This document shows positions 33,983-43,370 of a DNA stretch of 64,000 bases, piece by piece. Under the pieces are notes generated by a model, which worked only from the letters and a program-made list of their open reading frames with translations, had not been told where the DNA came from and made no database searches. Origin of the DNA: an uncultured Marvinbryantia sp. (GTDB lineage: Bacteria > Bacillota > Clostridia > Lachnospirales > Lachnospiraceae); NCBI GenBank assembly GCA_934408725.1, contig CAKRVB010000009.1:1-64000 (forward strand), in the 5' to 3' direction. Position 1 is the stretch's first letter. Each line of letters opens with the position of its first letter. A program made the translations under genes and the position numbers.

Positions 33983-36825
33983 GCAACGAAAAAGAAAAAA
34001 TAGATAGAAAGCAATATATTCGGATTCGTGGAGCGAATGAGAATAATCTGAAGAACATCAGCCTGGATATTCCGAGAAATAAGCTGGTAGTGCTGACTGG
34101 ACTTTCCGGTTCCGGCAAGTCTTCACTGGCTTTTGACACCATCTATGCAGAAGGACAGCGGCGTTATATGGAATCGTTGTCTTCCTATGCCAGAATGTTT
34201 TTGGGACAGATGGAAAAGCCGGATGTGGAGAGTATTGAAGGGCTGCCGCCTGCGATTTCCATTGATCAGAAATCAACGAACCGTAATCCACGATCTACGG
34301 TGGGAACGGTAACAGAGATCTATGATTATTTTCGCCTGCTGTATGCCAGAATTGGAACACCTCATTGTCCTTCCTGTGGCAGAGAGATTAAGAAACAGAC
34401 GGTAGACCAGATGGTGGATCAGATCATGCTTCTGCCAGAGCGAACCAAGATCCAGCTGCTGGCTCCGGTGGTACGTGGACGAAAAGGGGAGCATGTCAAG
34501 CTCCTGGAACAGGCGAGAAAGAATGGCTATGTCCGTGCGGTGATTGACGGCCTTACTTATGAACTGTCAGAAGAGATTAAGCTGGAAAAGAATAAAAAGC
34601 ATACCATCGAGATTGTGGTAGACCGACTGATTGTCAAGCCGGGAATCGAGAAGCGCCTGACAGACTCTCTGGAGACAGTTATGTCACTGACAGGTGGACT
34701 AGTTGTAGTAGATGCGGCAGATCAGGGAACCTTAAGTTTCAGCCAGAGCTTTTCCTGTCCAGACTGTGGAATCAGTGTAGATGAGATTGAACCGCGAAGC
34801 TTTTCCTTTAATAATCCGTTTGGTGCCTGTCCGGACTGTTATGGACTGGGATACCGGATGGAGTTTGACGAAGACCTGATGATACCGGACAAGTCCTTAA
34901 GTATCAAAGAAGGTGCCATTGCGGTCATGGGATGGCAGTCCTGCAAGGATAAGGGCAGTTTTACAAGAGCCATTCTGGATGCCCTGGCAGAAGAATATCA
35001 CTTTAGTCTGGATACCCCATATCAGGATTATCCACAGGAGATCCGGGATATCATTATTCATGGAACTAACGGACATGAGGTGGATGTGCATTATGTGGGA
35101 CAGCGGGGAGAAGGTGTCTATCATGTGGCGTTTGAGGGGCTGATTAAGAATGTAGAACGAAGATACCGGGAGACCGGATCAGAAAGCTCCAAGGCAGAGT
35201 ATGAGACCTTTATGAACATTACGCCTTGCAAGACCTGTAAGGGACAGCGTCTGAAAGCATCCTCTCTGGCAGTGACCATTAATGACAGGAATATTTACGA
35301 AGTGACTACACTTTCCATTGATAAATTACAGGAATTCATGACACATCTGACATTGACGAAGCAGCAGGAGCTGATCGGAAGACTGTTGTTAAAGGAAATA
35401 CGATCCAGAGTGAAGTTCCTGATGGATGTGGGTCTGAATTATCTGACTCTGGCCAGAAGCACCGGAAGTCTGTCTGGTGGAGAAGCCCAGCGTATCCGTC
35501 TGGCCACCCAGATCGGCTCCGGGCTGGTTGGCGTGGCCTATATCCTGGATGAACCTAGTATTGGGCTGCATCAGCGAGACAACGATAAGCTGCTTGCTAC
35601 GTTGAAGAGTCTTCGTGATCTTGGCAATACTTTGATTGTGGTAGAACATGACGAAGATACGATGAGGGAAGCAGATTATATCGTAGATATCGGACCGGGA
35701 GCCGGTGATCACGGCGGAGAAGTGGTGGCTGCCGGAACGGCAGAAGAACTGATGGCCTGTGAAGAATCGATAACAGGAGCTTATTTAAGCGGCAGACTGC
35801 AGATTCCGGTACCGAAGGTACGAAAAGAGCCAACCGGATTTATCAGGATCGTGGGAGCCAGACAGAACAATCTGAAGAACATTGATGTGGAGATTCCACT
35901 GGGAGTATTGACCTGTGTAACCGGCGTATCCGGCTCCGGCAAGAGTTCGCTGATTAATGAGATTCTCTATAAGAGTCTGGCAAAGACACTGAACCGTGCC
36001 CGGACTATACCGGGAGCTCATGACCGGATTGAGGGGACGGATCAGCTGGATAAGATCATCAATATTGACCAGTCCCCGATTGGGCGTACGCCAAGATCCA
36101 ACCCGGCGACCTATACCGGAGTCTTTGATGCCATCCGTGATCTGTTTGCAGCCACAGCCGATGCCAAGGCCAGAGGCTATAGCAAAGGCAGATTCAGCTT
36201 TAATGTAAAAGGTGGAAGATGTGAGGCCTGCTCAGGAGACGGTATCATCAAGATCGAGATGAACTTTCTGCCGGATGTGTATGTACCGTGTGAAGTCTGC
36301 CAGGGGCGCCGTTACAACCGGGAGACTCTGGAGGTCAAATACAAAGGAAAAAGCATTTACGATGTGCTGAATATGACGGTGGAAGAGGCTGTGAAGTTCT
36401 TTGAACATGTGCCATCTATCCGAAGAAAAATAGAGACACTGAATGATGTGGGCTTGTCCTATATCAAGCTGGGACAGCCATCTACCCAGTTGTCCGGCGG
36501 CGAGGCACAGCGTGTAAAGCTGGCCACTGAGTTGAGCCGCAGGAGTACCGGAAAGACCATCTATATTCTGGATGAACCGACCACCGGACTGCATTTTGCC
36601 GATGTACACAAGCTAATAGAGATTCTCCAGAGACTGGCCGATGGCGGCAATACGGTAGTCGTCATTGAACATAATCTGGATGTGATCAAGACCGCTGATT
36701 ATATCATCGATATGGGACCGGAAGGCGGAGACGGCGGTGGAACCGTCATAGCCAGAGGCACACCGGAAGAAGTAGCTGAGAGCCCAATCTCCTATACTGG
36801 AAAATATATTAAGAAGTATTTGTAA
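33979..36825 (+). CDS. uvrA: Excinuclease ABC subunit A
   Basis: UvrA is the damage-sensing ATPase dimer of nucleotide excision repair. The 948 residues hold two ABC modules with Walker A motifs GLSGSGKS at 41-48 and GVSGSGKS from 649, two LSGGEAQR signatures, and zinc-binding cysteine pairs including [13 protein letters not shown] and [17 protein letters not shown]. Length and order are normal. It shares a 4-base overlap with uvrB. Confidence 0.98.
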   Translation: MSNEKEKIDRKQYIRIRGANENNLKNISLDIPRNKLVVLTGLSGSGKSSLAFDTIYAEGQRRYMESLSSYARMFLGQMEKPDVESIEGLPPAISIDQKSTNRNPRSTVGTVTEIYDYFRLLYARIGTPHCPSCGREIKKQTVDQMVDQIMLLPERTKIQLLAPVVRGRKGEHVKLLEQARKNGYVRAVIDGLTYELSEEIKLEKNKKHTIEIVVDRLIVKPGIEKRLTDSLETVMSLTGGLVVVDAADQGTLSFSQSFSCPDCGISVDEIEPRSFSFNNPFGACPDCYGLGYRMEFDEDLMIPDKSLSIKEGAIAVMGWQSCKDKGSFTRAILDALAEEYHFSLDTPYQDYPQEIRDIIIHGTNGHEVDVHYVGQRGEGVYHVAFEGLIKNVERRYRETGSESSKAEYETFMNITPCKTCKGQRLKASSLAVTINDRNIYEVTTLSIDKLQEFMTHLTLTKQQELIGRLLLKEIRSRVKFLMDVGLNYLTLARSTGSLSGGEAQRIRLATQIGSGLVGVAYILDEPSIGLHQRDNDKLLATLKSLRDLGNTLIVVEHDEDTMREADYIVDIGPGAGDHGGEVVAAGTAEELMACEESITGAYLSGRLQIPVPKVRKEPTGFIRIVGARQNNLKNIDVEIPLGVLTCVTGVSGSGKSSLINEILYKSLAKTLNRARTIPGAHDRIEGTDQLDKIINIDQSPIGRTPRSNPATYTGVFDAIRDLFAATADAKARGYSKGRFSFNVKGGRCEACSGDGIIKIEMNFLPDVYVPCEVCQGRRYNRETLEVKYKGKSIYDVLNMTVEEAVKFFEHVPSIRRKIETLNDVGLSYIKLGQPSTQLSGGEAQRVKLATELSRRSTGKTIYILDEPTTGLHFADVHKLIEILQRLADGGNTVVVIEHNLDVIKTADYIIDMGPEGGDGGGTVIARGTPEEVAESPISYTGKYIKKYL

Positions 36826-36837
36826 CTAAATAAAACG

Positions 36838-36872
36838 TGAAATGAGCTGTGCATCTCGCACAGCTCATTTCA
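36838..36872 (+). terminator. Strong stem-loop after uvrA
   Basis: TGAAATGAGCTGTGC pairs perfectly with GCACAGCTCATTTCA around a 5-base loop. No T-run follows, yet the stem starts just after the uvrA stop, so it probably acts as a terminator or 3'-end stabiliser. Confidence 0.6.
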
Positions 36873-36907
36873 GGAAAGAGAAAAAACTAAATGTTATTTG
36901 AGGGAGT

Positions 36908-36969
36908 GCTTCGCAACGTGTGGTGCTGCGAAGCTTGAGTTATGAAATATATTAGCTCTTTGCTAATAT
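36908..36969 (+). repeat. Two further hairpins upstream of the mreB-like gene
   Basis: GCTTCGCA/TGCGAAGC (36908-36934) and ATATTAGC/GCTAATAT (36949-36969) follow the uvrA stem-loop. Shortly after, the 11-base sequence AAAATGTGTTC is repeated back to back near 36986-37007. None of these carries a T-run. They lie before the mreB promoter and have no clear role. Confidence 0.45.
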
Positions 36970-37063
36970 GGCTACAGTATATCGGTAAAATGTGTTCAAA
37001 ATGTGTTCAAAAAGAAAAGAAAATATGAATTTCGAGAAGTTTTCGGAAAATAGGAAAAAGGAC

Positions 37064-37092
37064 TTTAAAATTTCAGGGCGGTGTTTTATACT
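37064..37092 (+). promoter_or_regulatory. Promoter of the mreB-like gene
   Basis: TTTAAA (37064-37069), a 17-base spacer and TATACT (37087-37092) lie about 29 bases before the chosen start. Confidence 0.5.
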
Positions 37093-37120
37093 TGAACAAG
37101 GAGTAAGAAAGGGGAAGTAT

Positions 37121-38119
37121 ATGAACGTATCAGATATTGGGATCGATCTTGGAACAGCCAGCATATTGATTTATGTCAGAGGAAAAGGTGTGGTATTAAA
37201 GGAGCCGTCCGTGGTGGCTTATGATCGTGATGCAGATAAGATCCGGGCAATTGGTGATGAAGCGCGTATTATGCTTTCAAGAACAACCGGGAATATTGTA
37301 GCCATTCGCCCGTTGAAGAATGGAATTATAGCAGATTATGCGGTAACAGAGCAGATGCTGAAGTATTTTATTCAGAAGGCTACCGGCAGACTGTCTTTTA
37401 AGAAGCCGCGTATCAGCATCTGTATACCGAGTAATGTGACAGAAGTAGAGAAAAAGGCTGTGGAAGATGCTACCTATCAGGCAGGTGCCAGAGAGGTGCT
37501 GACAGTTCCGGAGCCGATTGCAGCAGCCATGGGAGCAGGTATCGACATTTCCAGACCATGTGGAAAGATGATTGTGGATATCGGTGCCGGTACCTGTGAG
37601 GCAGCGATATTGTCTTTGGATGGTGTGGTGGTAGATCATACCATCAATGTAGCCGGTGATAATTTTGACGAAGCCATTATGAAGTATGCCAGAACGGTAC
37701 ATAACCTGATCATTGGGGAACGTGCGGCAGAGGATATCAAGATTCATGTGGGCACTGCGATTGAACGACCGGAGCAGAAGATTATGGAAGTGAAAGGCCG
37801 TGACCTGGGCACCGGACTGCCGAAGACGGTGCGGATCACATCAGAGGATGTGCGAGAGGCGTTGAAGGAGACTACCGGACAGATCGTAGAAGCAGTACAC
37901 AGTGTACTGGAGAAGACCCCTCCAGAACTGGCAGCAGATATTGTAGAGCGTGGCATTGTTTTGACCGGAGGAGGTGCACTTCTGGACGGACTGGAAGAAT
38001 TGATCGAGGAGAAGACGGGGATCAACACAGTGACTGCAGAAGAACCGATCGCAGCAGTGGCTATTGGTACTGGTATTTATGCAGAGATGACTGCGAAGAA
38101 TAACCGAATGGAAGGTTAA
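37121..38119 (+). CDS. MreB/Mbl-family rod-shape protein
   Basis: The 332-residue actin-like protein should form membrane-bound filaments that guide sidewall synthesis. It has the phosphate-1 motif DIGIDLGTAS, a phosphate-2 motif VDIGAGTCEAA, and the adenosine motif LTGGGALLDGL. The phosphate-2 loop differs from the common DIGGGTTE by having Ala and Cys. There is no mreC or mreD nearby, so this is a stand-alone Mbl- or MreBH-like copy. The start at 37121 follows AAAGGGGAAG; the open frame reaches further upstream to 36992 but that stretch holds the promoter and is AT-rich with no typical MreB residues. Confidence 0.88.
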   Translation: MNVSDIGIDLGTASILIYVRGKGVVLKEPSVVAYDRDADKIRAIGDEARIMLSRTTGNIVAIRPLKNGIIADYAVTEQMLKYFIQKATGRLSFKKPRISICIPSNVTEVEKKAVEDATYQAGAREVLTVPEPIAAAMGAGIDISRPCGKMIVDIGAGTCEAAILSLDGVVVDHTINVAGDNFDEAIMKYARTVHNLIIGERAAEDIKIHVGTAIERPEQKIMEVKGRDLGTGLPKTVRITSEDVREALKETTGQIVEAVHSVLEKTPPELAADIVERGIVLTGGGALLDGLEELIEEKTGINTVTAEEPIAAVAIGTGIYAEMTAKNNRMEG

Positions 38120-38149
38120 CAGATCAATCGGTAGTGGAAGGAAAAACGA

Positions 38150-40360
38150 ATGGAAAAAATTTCGGGATACATAGATCATATTATTTTCCGAAATGAAGAT
38201 AACGGATATACGGTGATGGTGATGATCTGCGATGGGGAAGAAGTGACCTGCGTAGGTACCTTGCAGTATATCAACGAAGGAGAGCTGATCGAAGCGGAAG
38301 GAACCTATACGCAGCACAGTACGTATGGCACCCAGTTTAAAATCAGCTCTTTTGAATTAAAGACGCCGGAAGATGAGCTGGCGATGGAACGTTATCTTGG
38401 ATCCGGAGCAATAAAAGGAATCGGAAGTGCACTGGCTGCCAGAATTGTACGGCGTTTTAAGGCAGATACATTCCGAATTATGGAAGAAGAACCAGAACGT
38501 CTGGCTGAGATCAAGGGAATCAGCGAGAAAAAGGCAAGAGAGATCGCACAGCAGATGGAAGAAAAACGAGATGCAAGAAAAGCTATGATTTTTCTTCAGA
38601 AGTATGGGATTTCTTCAGCCTTAAGTGTGAAGATTTACAATCAATACGGAGAGCGGATGTATCGGATCATCGAAGAGAATCCCTATCAGATGACGGATGA
38701 GATTCAGGGGGTCGGATTTAAGATTGCGGACGAGATCGCAGAAAAAGCAGGGATTCATACAGATTCGGACTTCCGTATACGAAGTGGTATGTTTTATGCA
38801 CTGAAGCAGTCCATGGCAGAAGGACATGTCTATCTGCCAAGAGAGGAATTGTTTCGGAGAGGAGCCGAGCTGCTTGGGGTATCTTTGGAAGCCATGGAAC
38901 GGAACCTGATGGATCTGGCCATGGATCGAAAGGTAGTTCTGAAGGAAGACAGGGTATATTGTACACAAAATTATTATCTGGAACTGAATACAGCCAAGAT
39001 GCTCCATGATCTGAATGTGACAGCAGATATTGCAGATGATACCGTGCTGGAGAAGCTGTCTGACATAGAAGAAAGGACAGGAACCAGCCTGGAAGAACTG
39101 CAAAAAGAAGCTGTGGTGCAGGCGGTGAATCATGGACTTCTGGTGATCACTGGTGGACCTGGTACCGGTAAAACAACGACGATTAATACGTTGATTCATT
39201 ATTTCGCATCCGAAGGGCTGGAGATCCTGCTGGCAGCGCCGACTGGAAGGGCAGCCAAACGTATGACGGAGGCAACAGGCTATGAAGCTCAGACTATACA
39301 TCGGCTTTTGGAGATCTCCGGTGTGCCTGAGGAAGATTCCGCAGGATATCATTTTGAACGGAATATGGAGAATCCGTTGGAAGCGGATGTGATTATTATT
39401 GATGAGATGTCCATGGTGGATCTGTTTCTGATGCATGCACTGCTATCGGCAGTGGCGGTGGGGACCAGACTGATTATGGTAGGAGATGTGAATCAGCTGC
39501 CATCTGTGGGACCTGGAAGTGTGCTGAAAGACATTATTTATTCGGAGTGCTTTCCGGTAGTACGCCTGAATAAGATATTCCGTCAGGCCAGTGAAAGTGA
39601 TATTGTGGTTAATGCTCATAAGATTAATGAGGGAGAACACGTTGTACTGGACAATAAAAGCCGGGACTTTTTCTTCCTTAAGAGAGATGAGGCCAATGTG
39701 ATCATCAGCGTAGTGCTGACATTAGTGATGAAGAAGATGCCGAAATATGTGGATGCGGGAATGCTGGATATTCAGGTTCTGACACCGATGCGAAAAGGAC
39801 TTCTTGGCGTGGAACGTCTGAATACAATCCTGCAGGAATATTTGAATCCAAGATCGCCGGAAAAGAAGGAAAAGGAATTCGGCTCCGGACTTTTCCGGGA
39901 GGGCGATAAGGTGATGCAGATCAAAAATAATTATCAGATTGAGTGGGAGATTCGTGGAGCCTATGGCATTCCTGTAGAGAAAGGCGTAGGCGTCTTTAAC
40001 GGGGATATGGGAATCGTTTCTGAGATTAATCCTTACGCAGAGCAGATGACAGTTGTGTTTGATGATAATAAATACATCGAGTATTCGTTTAAAGAATTGG
40101 AACAGCTGGAGCTGGCTTATGCCATTACGATTCATAAGTCCCAGGGAAGCGAATATCCTGCAGTGGTGATTCCATTGCTTTCTGGTCCACGTATGCTGAT
40201 GAGCCGCAATCTCTTATATACAGCGATTACCAGAGCGAGAAAATGTGTGACCCTGGTAGGATCTGAGCAGGTATTTCAGCAGATGATTGATAATGAATTG
40301 GAACAGAAGCGTTATTCCACGCTGAAGGAACAGATTCAGCAGTGGCAGGAAGAGGAGTGA
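38150..40360 (+). CDS. recD2: ATP-dependent RecD-like DNA helicase RecD2
   Basis: RecD2 is a 5'-3' SF1 helicase acting in repair and replication-fork maintenance, separate from RecBCD. The 736 residues show an N-terminal OB-like region, helix-hairpin-helix repeats at about 95-200, Walker A GGPGTGKT at 335-342, Walker B IIIDEMSM, and C-terminal motifs ending in AITIHKSQGSEYP and LYTAITRARK. The length is typical. It ends in an AGGAG stretch and a TGA that is in the same frame as comF downstream. Confidence 0.95.
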   Translation: MEKISGYIDHIIFRNEDNGYTVMVMICDGEEVTCVGTLQYINEGELIEAEGTYTQHSTYGTQFKISSFELKTPEDELAMERYLGSGAIKGIGSALAARIVRRFKADTFRIMEEEPERLAEIKGISEKKAREIAQQMEEKRDARKAMIFLQKYGISSALSVKIYNQYGERMYRIIEENPYQMTDEIQGVGFKIADEIAEKAGIHTDSDFRIRSGMFYALKQSMAEGHVYLPREELFRRGAELLGVSLEAMERNLMDLAMDRKVVLKEDRVYCTQNYYLELNTAKMLHDLNVTADIADDTVLEKLSDIEERTGTSLEELQKEAVVQAVNHGLLVITGGPGTGKTTTINTLIHYFASEGLEILLAAPTGRAAKRMTEATGYEAQTIHRLLEISGVPEEDSAGYHFERNMENPLEADVIIIDEMSMVDLFLMHALLSAVAVGTRLIMVGDVNQLPSVGPGSVLKDIIYSECFPVVRLNKIFRQASESDIVVNAHKINEGEHVVLDNKSRDFFFLKRDEANVIISVVLTLVMKKMPKYVDAGMLDIQVLTPMRKGLLGVERLNTILQEYLNPRSPEKKEKEFGSGLFREGDKVMQIKNNYQIEWEIRGAYGIPVEKGVGVFNGDMGIVSEINPYAEQMTVVFDDNKYIEYSFKELEQLELAYAITIHKSQGSEYPAVVIPLLSGPRMLMSRNLLYTAITRARKCVTLVGSEQVFQQMIDNELEQKRYSTLKEQIQQWQEEE

Positions 40361-40426
40361 AAAAAGATCAGAAAAATAGAATGGCCAGATAGTTGGAAAA
40401 GAACAGCAAAGACAGCAGCGGAACTT

Positions 40427-41104
40427 TTGTACCCTTCCACATGTCCTGTATGTGGAAAGATCAGTCAGGGGATCTGTGAGGAATGCCGAAAGGGATTAAA
40501 GTTTGTAGAACAGCCGGTCTGCTATCGATGCGGAAAGCCGGTTGGCACCATGGAGCAGGAATTCTGTCCTGACTGCCAGAAGACACATCACAGTTACCGT
40601 CAGGGATGTGCCATGCTGCAATACGAAGGAAAAGTAAAAGAAGCCATTCATAAGATAAAATATAGTAATAAAAGAGAATACCTGGAGACTTTTGCCAGGA
40701 TGCTGGCCAGATATGGAGAAAAAAATGTGCAGATGTGGCAGCCGGAAGTACTGGTGCCGATTCCGATGTATCCAAAGAAGAAAAAACTCAGGGGATATAA
40801 TCAGGCGGAGATCCTGGCAGGATATCTGGGGGAATACTGGAATCTGCCGGTGAATACAGAATTGCTGAAAAAAGTCAGGGATACCGGAGCACAGAAGGAA
40901 CTGGATCGTGCAACACGCAGAAAAAATCTGCTGGAAGCATTTGAAGCGAAAGGCGGAAGTCAGTTTCAGAGAATTTTGCTGGTGGATGATGTATACACAA
41001 CGGGAAGTACCGTGGATGCAGCTGCTGAGAGTCTGAAAAAAGCGGGAATTTCAGATATTTTTTATATAGCAATTTGTATTGGCCACGGTGATATGATATA
41101 CTGA
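40427..41104 (+). CDS. comF: ComF family protein (phosphoribosyltransferase-like)
   Basis: The product has an N-terminal zinc-finger region with cysteine pairs CPVC, CEEC, CYRC and CPDC, and a C-terminal phosphoribosyltransferase fold with the PRPP motif LLVDDVYTTGST. ComF proteins help take up transforming DNA, and the family also occurs in non-competent bacteria. The coordinates use a TTG at 40427. The upstream codons back to the recD2 stop (KKIRKIEWPDSWKR...) look like the helix that normally precedes the ComF zinc finger, and the best ribosome site is the AGGAG at the recD2 end, so the real start may lie near 40367 at a non-standard codon. The next gene follows after 23 bases. Confidence 0.85.
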   Translation: MYPSTCPVCGKISQGICEECRKGLKFVEQPVCYRCGKPVGTMEQEFCPDCQKTHHSYRQGCAMLQYEGKVKEAIHKIKYSNKREYLETFARMLARYGEKNVQMWQPEVLVPIPMYPKKKKLRGYNQAEILAGYLGEYWNLPVNTELLKKVRDTGAQKELDRATRRKNLLEAFEAKGGSQFQRILLVDDVYTTGSTVDAAAESLKKAGISDIFYIAICIGHGDMIY

Positions 41105-41127
41105 AAAAAGAAATGTGAGGTATACAT

Positions 41128-41544
41128 ATGAATGAAAAAAGAATCTACCTGATGATCAGGCTGGCTATTTTTGAAGAACATCACAGGGAACAGCTGCAGG
41201 GAGTACGAACGTGCTTTCGAAGTGATTATATTGGACGACATATGATAAAAAATGGATTAAGAGTTACAGCTGCATTCTTATGTATCCTGGCCGGATGGGG
41301 GATGTATCATGCGGAGACTCTGATGCTGGATATTACCAGAATAGATGTATGGATGCTGGGAAAGCAGATTTTGTTTTTGTATGCGGCATGGCTGATCTTT
41401 TTCCTGGTGATGACATATTGCATACACAGTATTCGTTATATGCGTGCGAGAAAAGATCTGGAGCAGTATCAGTCTATGCTGACGATGCTGGAACGAGAGT
41501 ACAACAGGGAAGATAAAATAACGGGAAAAGGGGAGCAAGCATGA
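41128..41544 (+). CDS. Small two-helix membrane protein, unknown function
   Basis: This 138-residue protein was not recognised. It has a charged N-terminal region with possible helices (EEHHREQLQG), two hydrophobic segments at about 48-66 and 82-102, and a C-terminal charged helix with coiled-coil character (MRARKDLEQYQSMLTMLEREYN). GTGAGGTA precedes the ATG. It overlaps the next gene by 4 bases (ATGA) and lies in the same tight run as cdaA and cdaR. It probably works with the following membrane protein. Confidence 0.75.
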   Translation: MNEKRIYLMIRLAIFEEHHREQLQGVRTCFRSDYIGRHMIKNGLRVTAAFLCILAGWGMYHAETLMLDITRIDVWMLGKQILFLYAAWLIFFLVMTYCIHSIRYMRARKDLEQYQSMLTMLEREYNREDKITGKGEQA

Positions 41545-42473
41545 GACTGTTACTTGGTATCAGAGACAGCTTAAGCAGATTTTATGGAGAACATGATACC
41601 AGCATACGTATACTGGCCAAATTTTGCATGGCATTATGTGCTTTTGCCATGATCAACGCATCATTGGGACAGATGGTGATACTGAGAAATCCGCTGATTG
41701 TTGCGGCACTTGCGTTGCTATGTGCTTTTTTACCATCTAACAGTACAGTGATGATTGGTGCGGGGATGATCCTGATACATTTTTATGGAATTTCATTGGA
41801 AGCAGCGATAGCAGGCGGTGGAATGCTGATTGTGGGAATGCTGCTTTATTTTAGTATCGCACCCCACTCTGCGGTGCCATTGATTTTAACAGCAATTACC
41901 ATGCGTATGGGGATCCCGGCTATGGCAGCGGTATTGTTCGGACTGGTGGGAGGCCCTCTGTCTGCGGTGGGTGTCATATTTGGAGTATTTGCTTATGAAC
42001 TGACAGATGTGACCAATCAGATGGGTGGCACGCTGGAGTCTACGGCCAGTGATGCAGCGGAAGCCATGATGCAGAAAATGACAGAACTGATGAATGCAGT
42101 GATGAATAATCGGGAGATGCTGGTGATGGCCATTGCGCTGGCGGTGCTTTTGTGGGTTGTGTGGCTGATTCGCAGAATGGAGATCAAATATGCCTGGATG
42201 ACAGCGGCCGGAGTGGGAGTATTTCTGTATGTGGCACTGCGTATAGCAGGCGGTGCATTCTTTGGTGTTCCGGTACAGATTGTAACTATGATACTGGATG
42301 CGATCGCAGCACTTCTGACAGCGGCAGCAGCGCAGGCTTTTCTGTTCAGTCTGGATTATAGAAGAACAGAAAATGTGCGATTTGAAGATGATGAATATTT
42401 CTATTATGTAAAAGCGATTCCGAAAAGAAAGGTTCATCGCAAAAAAAGAAGCAGAAGATCGGAAAGGAGATAA
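41541..42473 (+). CDS. Multi-pass membrane protein upstream of cdaA, unknown function
   Basis: The 310-residue protein has about eight hydrophobic segments and was not assigned to a characterised family. Its C-terminus is a distinctive cytoplasmic tail, FEDDEYFYYVKAIPK, followed by many Arg and Lys residues. GGGGAGC precedes the ATG, which overlaps the preceding small membrane gene. CdaA starts 3 bases after its stop, so the genes are almost certainly co-translated. Linkage suggests a role connected to cyclic di-AMP synthesis or envelope regulation, but this is inference from position only. Confidence 0.75.
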   Translation: MRLLLGIRDSLSRFYGEHDTSIRILAKFCMALCAFAMINASLGQMVILRNPLIVAALALLCAFLPSNSTVMIGAGMILIHFYGISLEAAIAGGGMLIVGMLLYFSIAPHSAVPLILTAITMRMGIPAMAAVLFGLVGGPLSAVGVIFGVFAYELTDVTNQMGGTLESTASDAAEAMMQKMTELMNAVMNNREMLVMAIALAVLLWVVWLIRRMEIKYAWMTAAGVGVFLYVALRIAGGAFFGVPVQIVTMILDAIAALLTAAAAQAFLFSLDYRRTENVRFEDDEYFYYVKAIPKRKVHRKKRSRRSERR

Positions 42474-42476
42474 GGG

Positions 42477-43370
42477 ATGCAGACAATTAGGATGTGGTTT
42501 ATCCAATATATCCCAGGATTATATATATTTCGGATGCCGGTCGGGATCATAGATATCATAGAAATTATTCTGTTGTCCTTTTTGGTATATACGATTCTGG
42601 TATGGATCAAGAATACCAGGGCATGGACTTTGCTGAAAGGAATCATTTTCTTGGGCTTTTTTGTTGCACTTGTCTATCTGTTCCATATGGACACCCTGAT
42701 CTTTATTATCAATAAGGGATTGAATATCGCAATTATTGCGGCGATCATTATTTTTCAGCCAGAACTTCGAAAGGCATTGGAGATTCTGGGTGAAAAAATG
42801 TTCCTTGTCAACATTTTCGGTGGCGGAAATGAAAAAGATGTGGAGCAGAGGTGCAGTGATAAGACAGTAAATGAATTGGTCCGGGCTACTGTAGAGATGG
42901 CAAAGGTGAAGACCGGAGCATTGATTGTGCTGGAACAGAATGAGACACTGGAGGAATATGAGCGGACAGGAATTGACCTGGATGCGCTGGTGAGCAGCCA
43001 GCTTCTGATTAATATTTTCGAGCATAATACACCACTCCATGACGGAGCTGTAATCATCAAAGGGGATAAGATCCGATCAGCAACCTGTTATCTTCCGTTA
43101 TCGGAAAATCTGTCTTTGAGCAAAGCACTTGGAACCAGGCACAGAGCAGGTGTGGGAATCAGTGAGGTGACGGACTCGGTTACGATTATTGTATCAGAAG
43201 AGACCGGAAAGATTTCCATCGCTCAGAGAGGGCGGCTGCGTCATAATGTGCAGGAGGAGGAATTGCGTGCCTGTCTGGTTGCATTGCAGAATAAGGTGCC
43301 GGTTACTAAAAAAGGAATACCAGGTGTGGGAATCTTAAGAAAGAAGGGAAAAGAATCAGATGAAGCATAA
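42477..43370 (+). CDS. cdaA: Diadenylate cyclase CdaA
   Basis: CdaA makes cyclic di-AMP, an essential Firmicute second messenger for potassium and wall balance, from two ATP. The 297 residues start with three membrane helices (about 10-95) and continue into a DAC domain with the catalytic DGA at 189-191 and RHR at 221-223. GGAGATAAGGG lies before the ATG. The 3' end overlaps cdaR by 11 bases, so the enzyme and its regulator are made together. The gene is also called dacA. Confidence 0.97.
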   Translation: MQTIRMWFIQYIPGLYIFRMPVGIIDIIEIILLSFLVYTILVWIKNTRAWTLLKGIIFLGFFVALVYLFHMDTLIFIINKGLNIAIIAAIIIFQPELRKALEILGEKMFLVNIFGGGNEKDVEQRCSDKTVNELVRATVEMAKVKTGALIVLEQNETLEEYERTGIDLDALVSSQLLINIFEHNTPLHDGAVIIKGDKIRSATCYLPLSENLSLSKALGTRHRAGVGISEVTDSVTIIVSEETGKISIAQRGRLRHNVQEEELRACLVALQNKVPVTKKGIPGVGILRKKGKESDEA

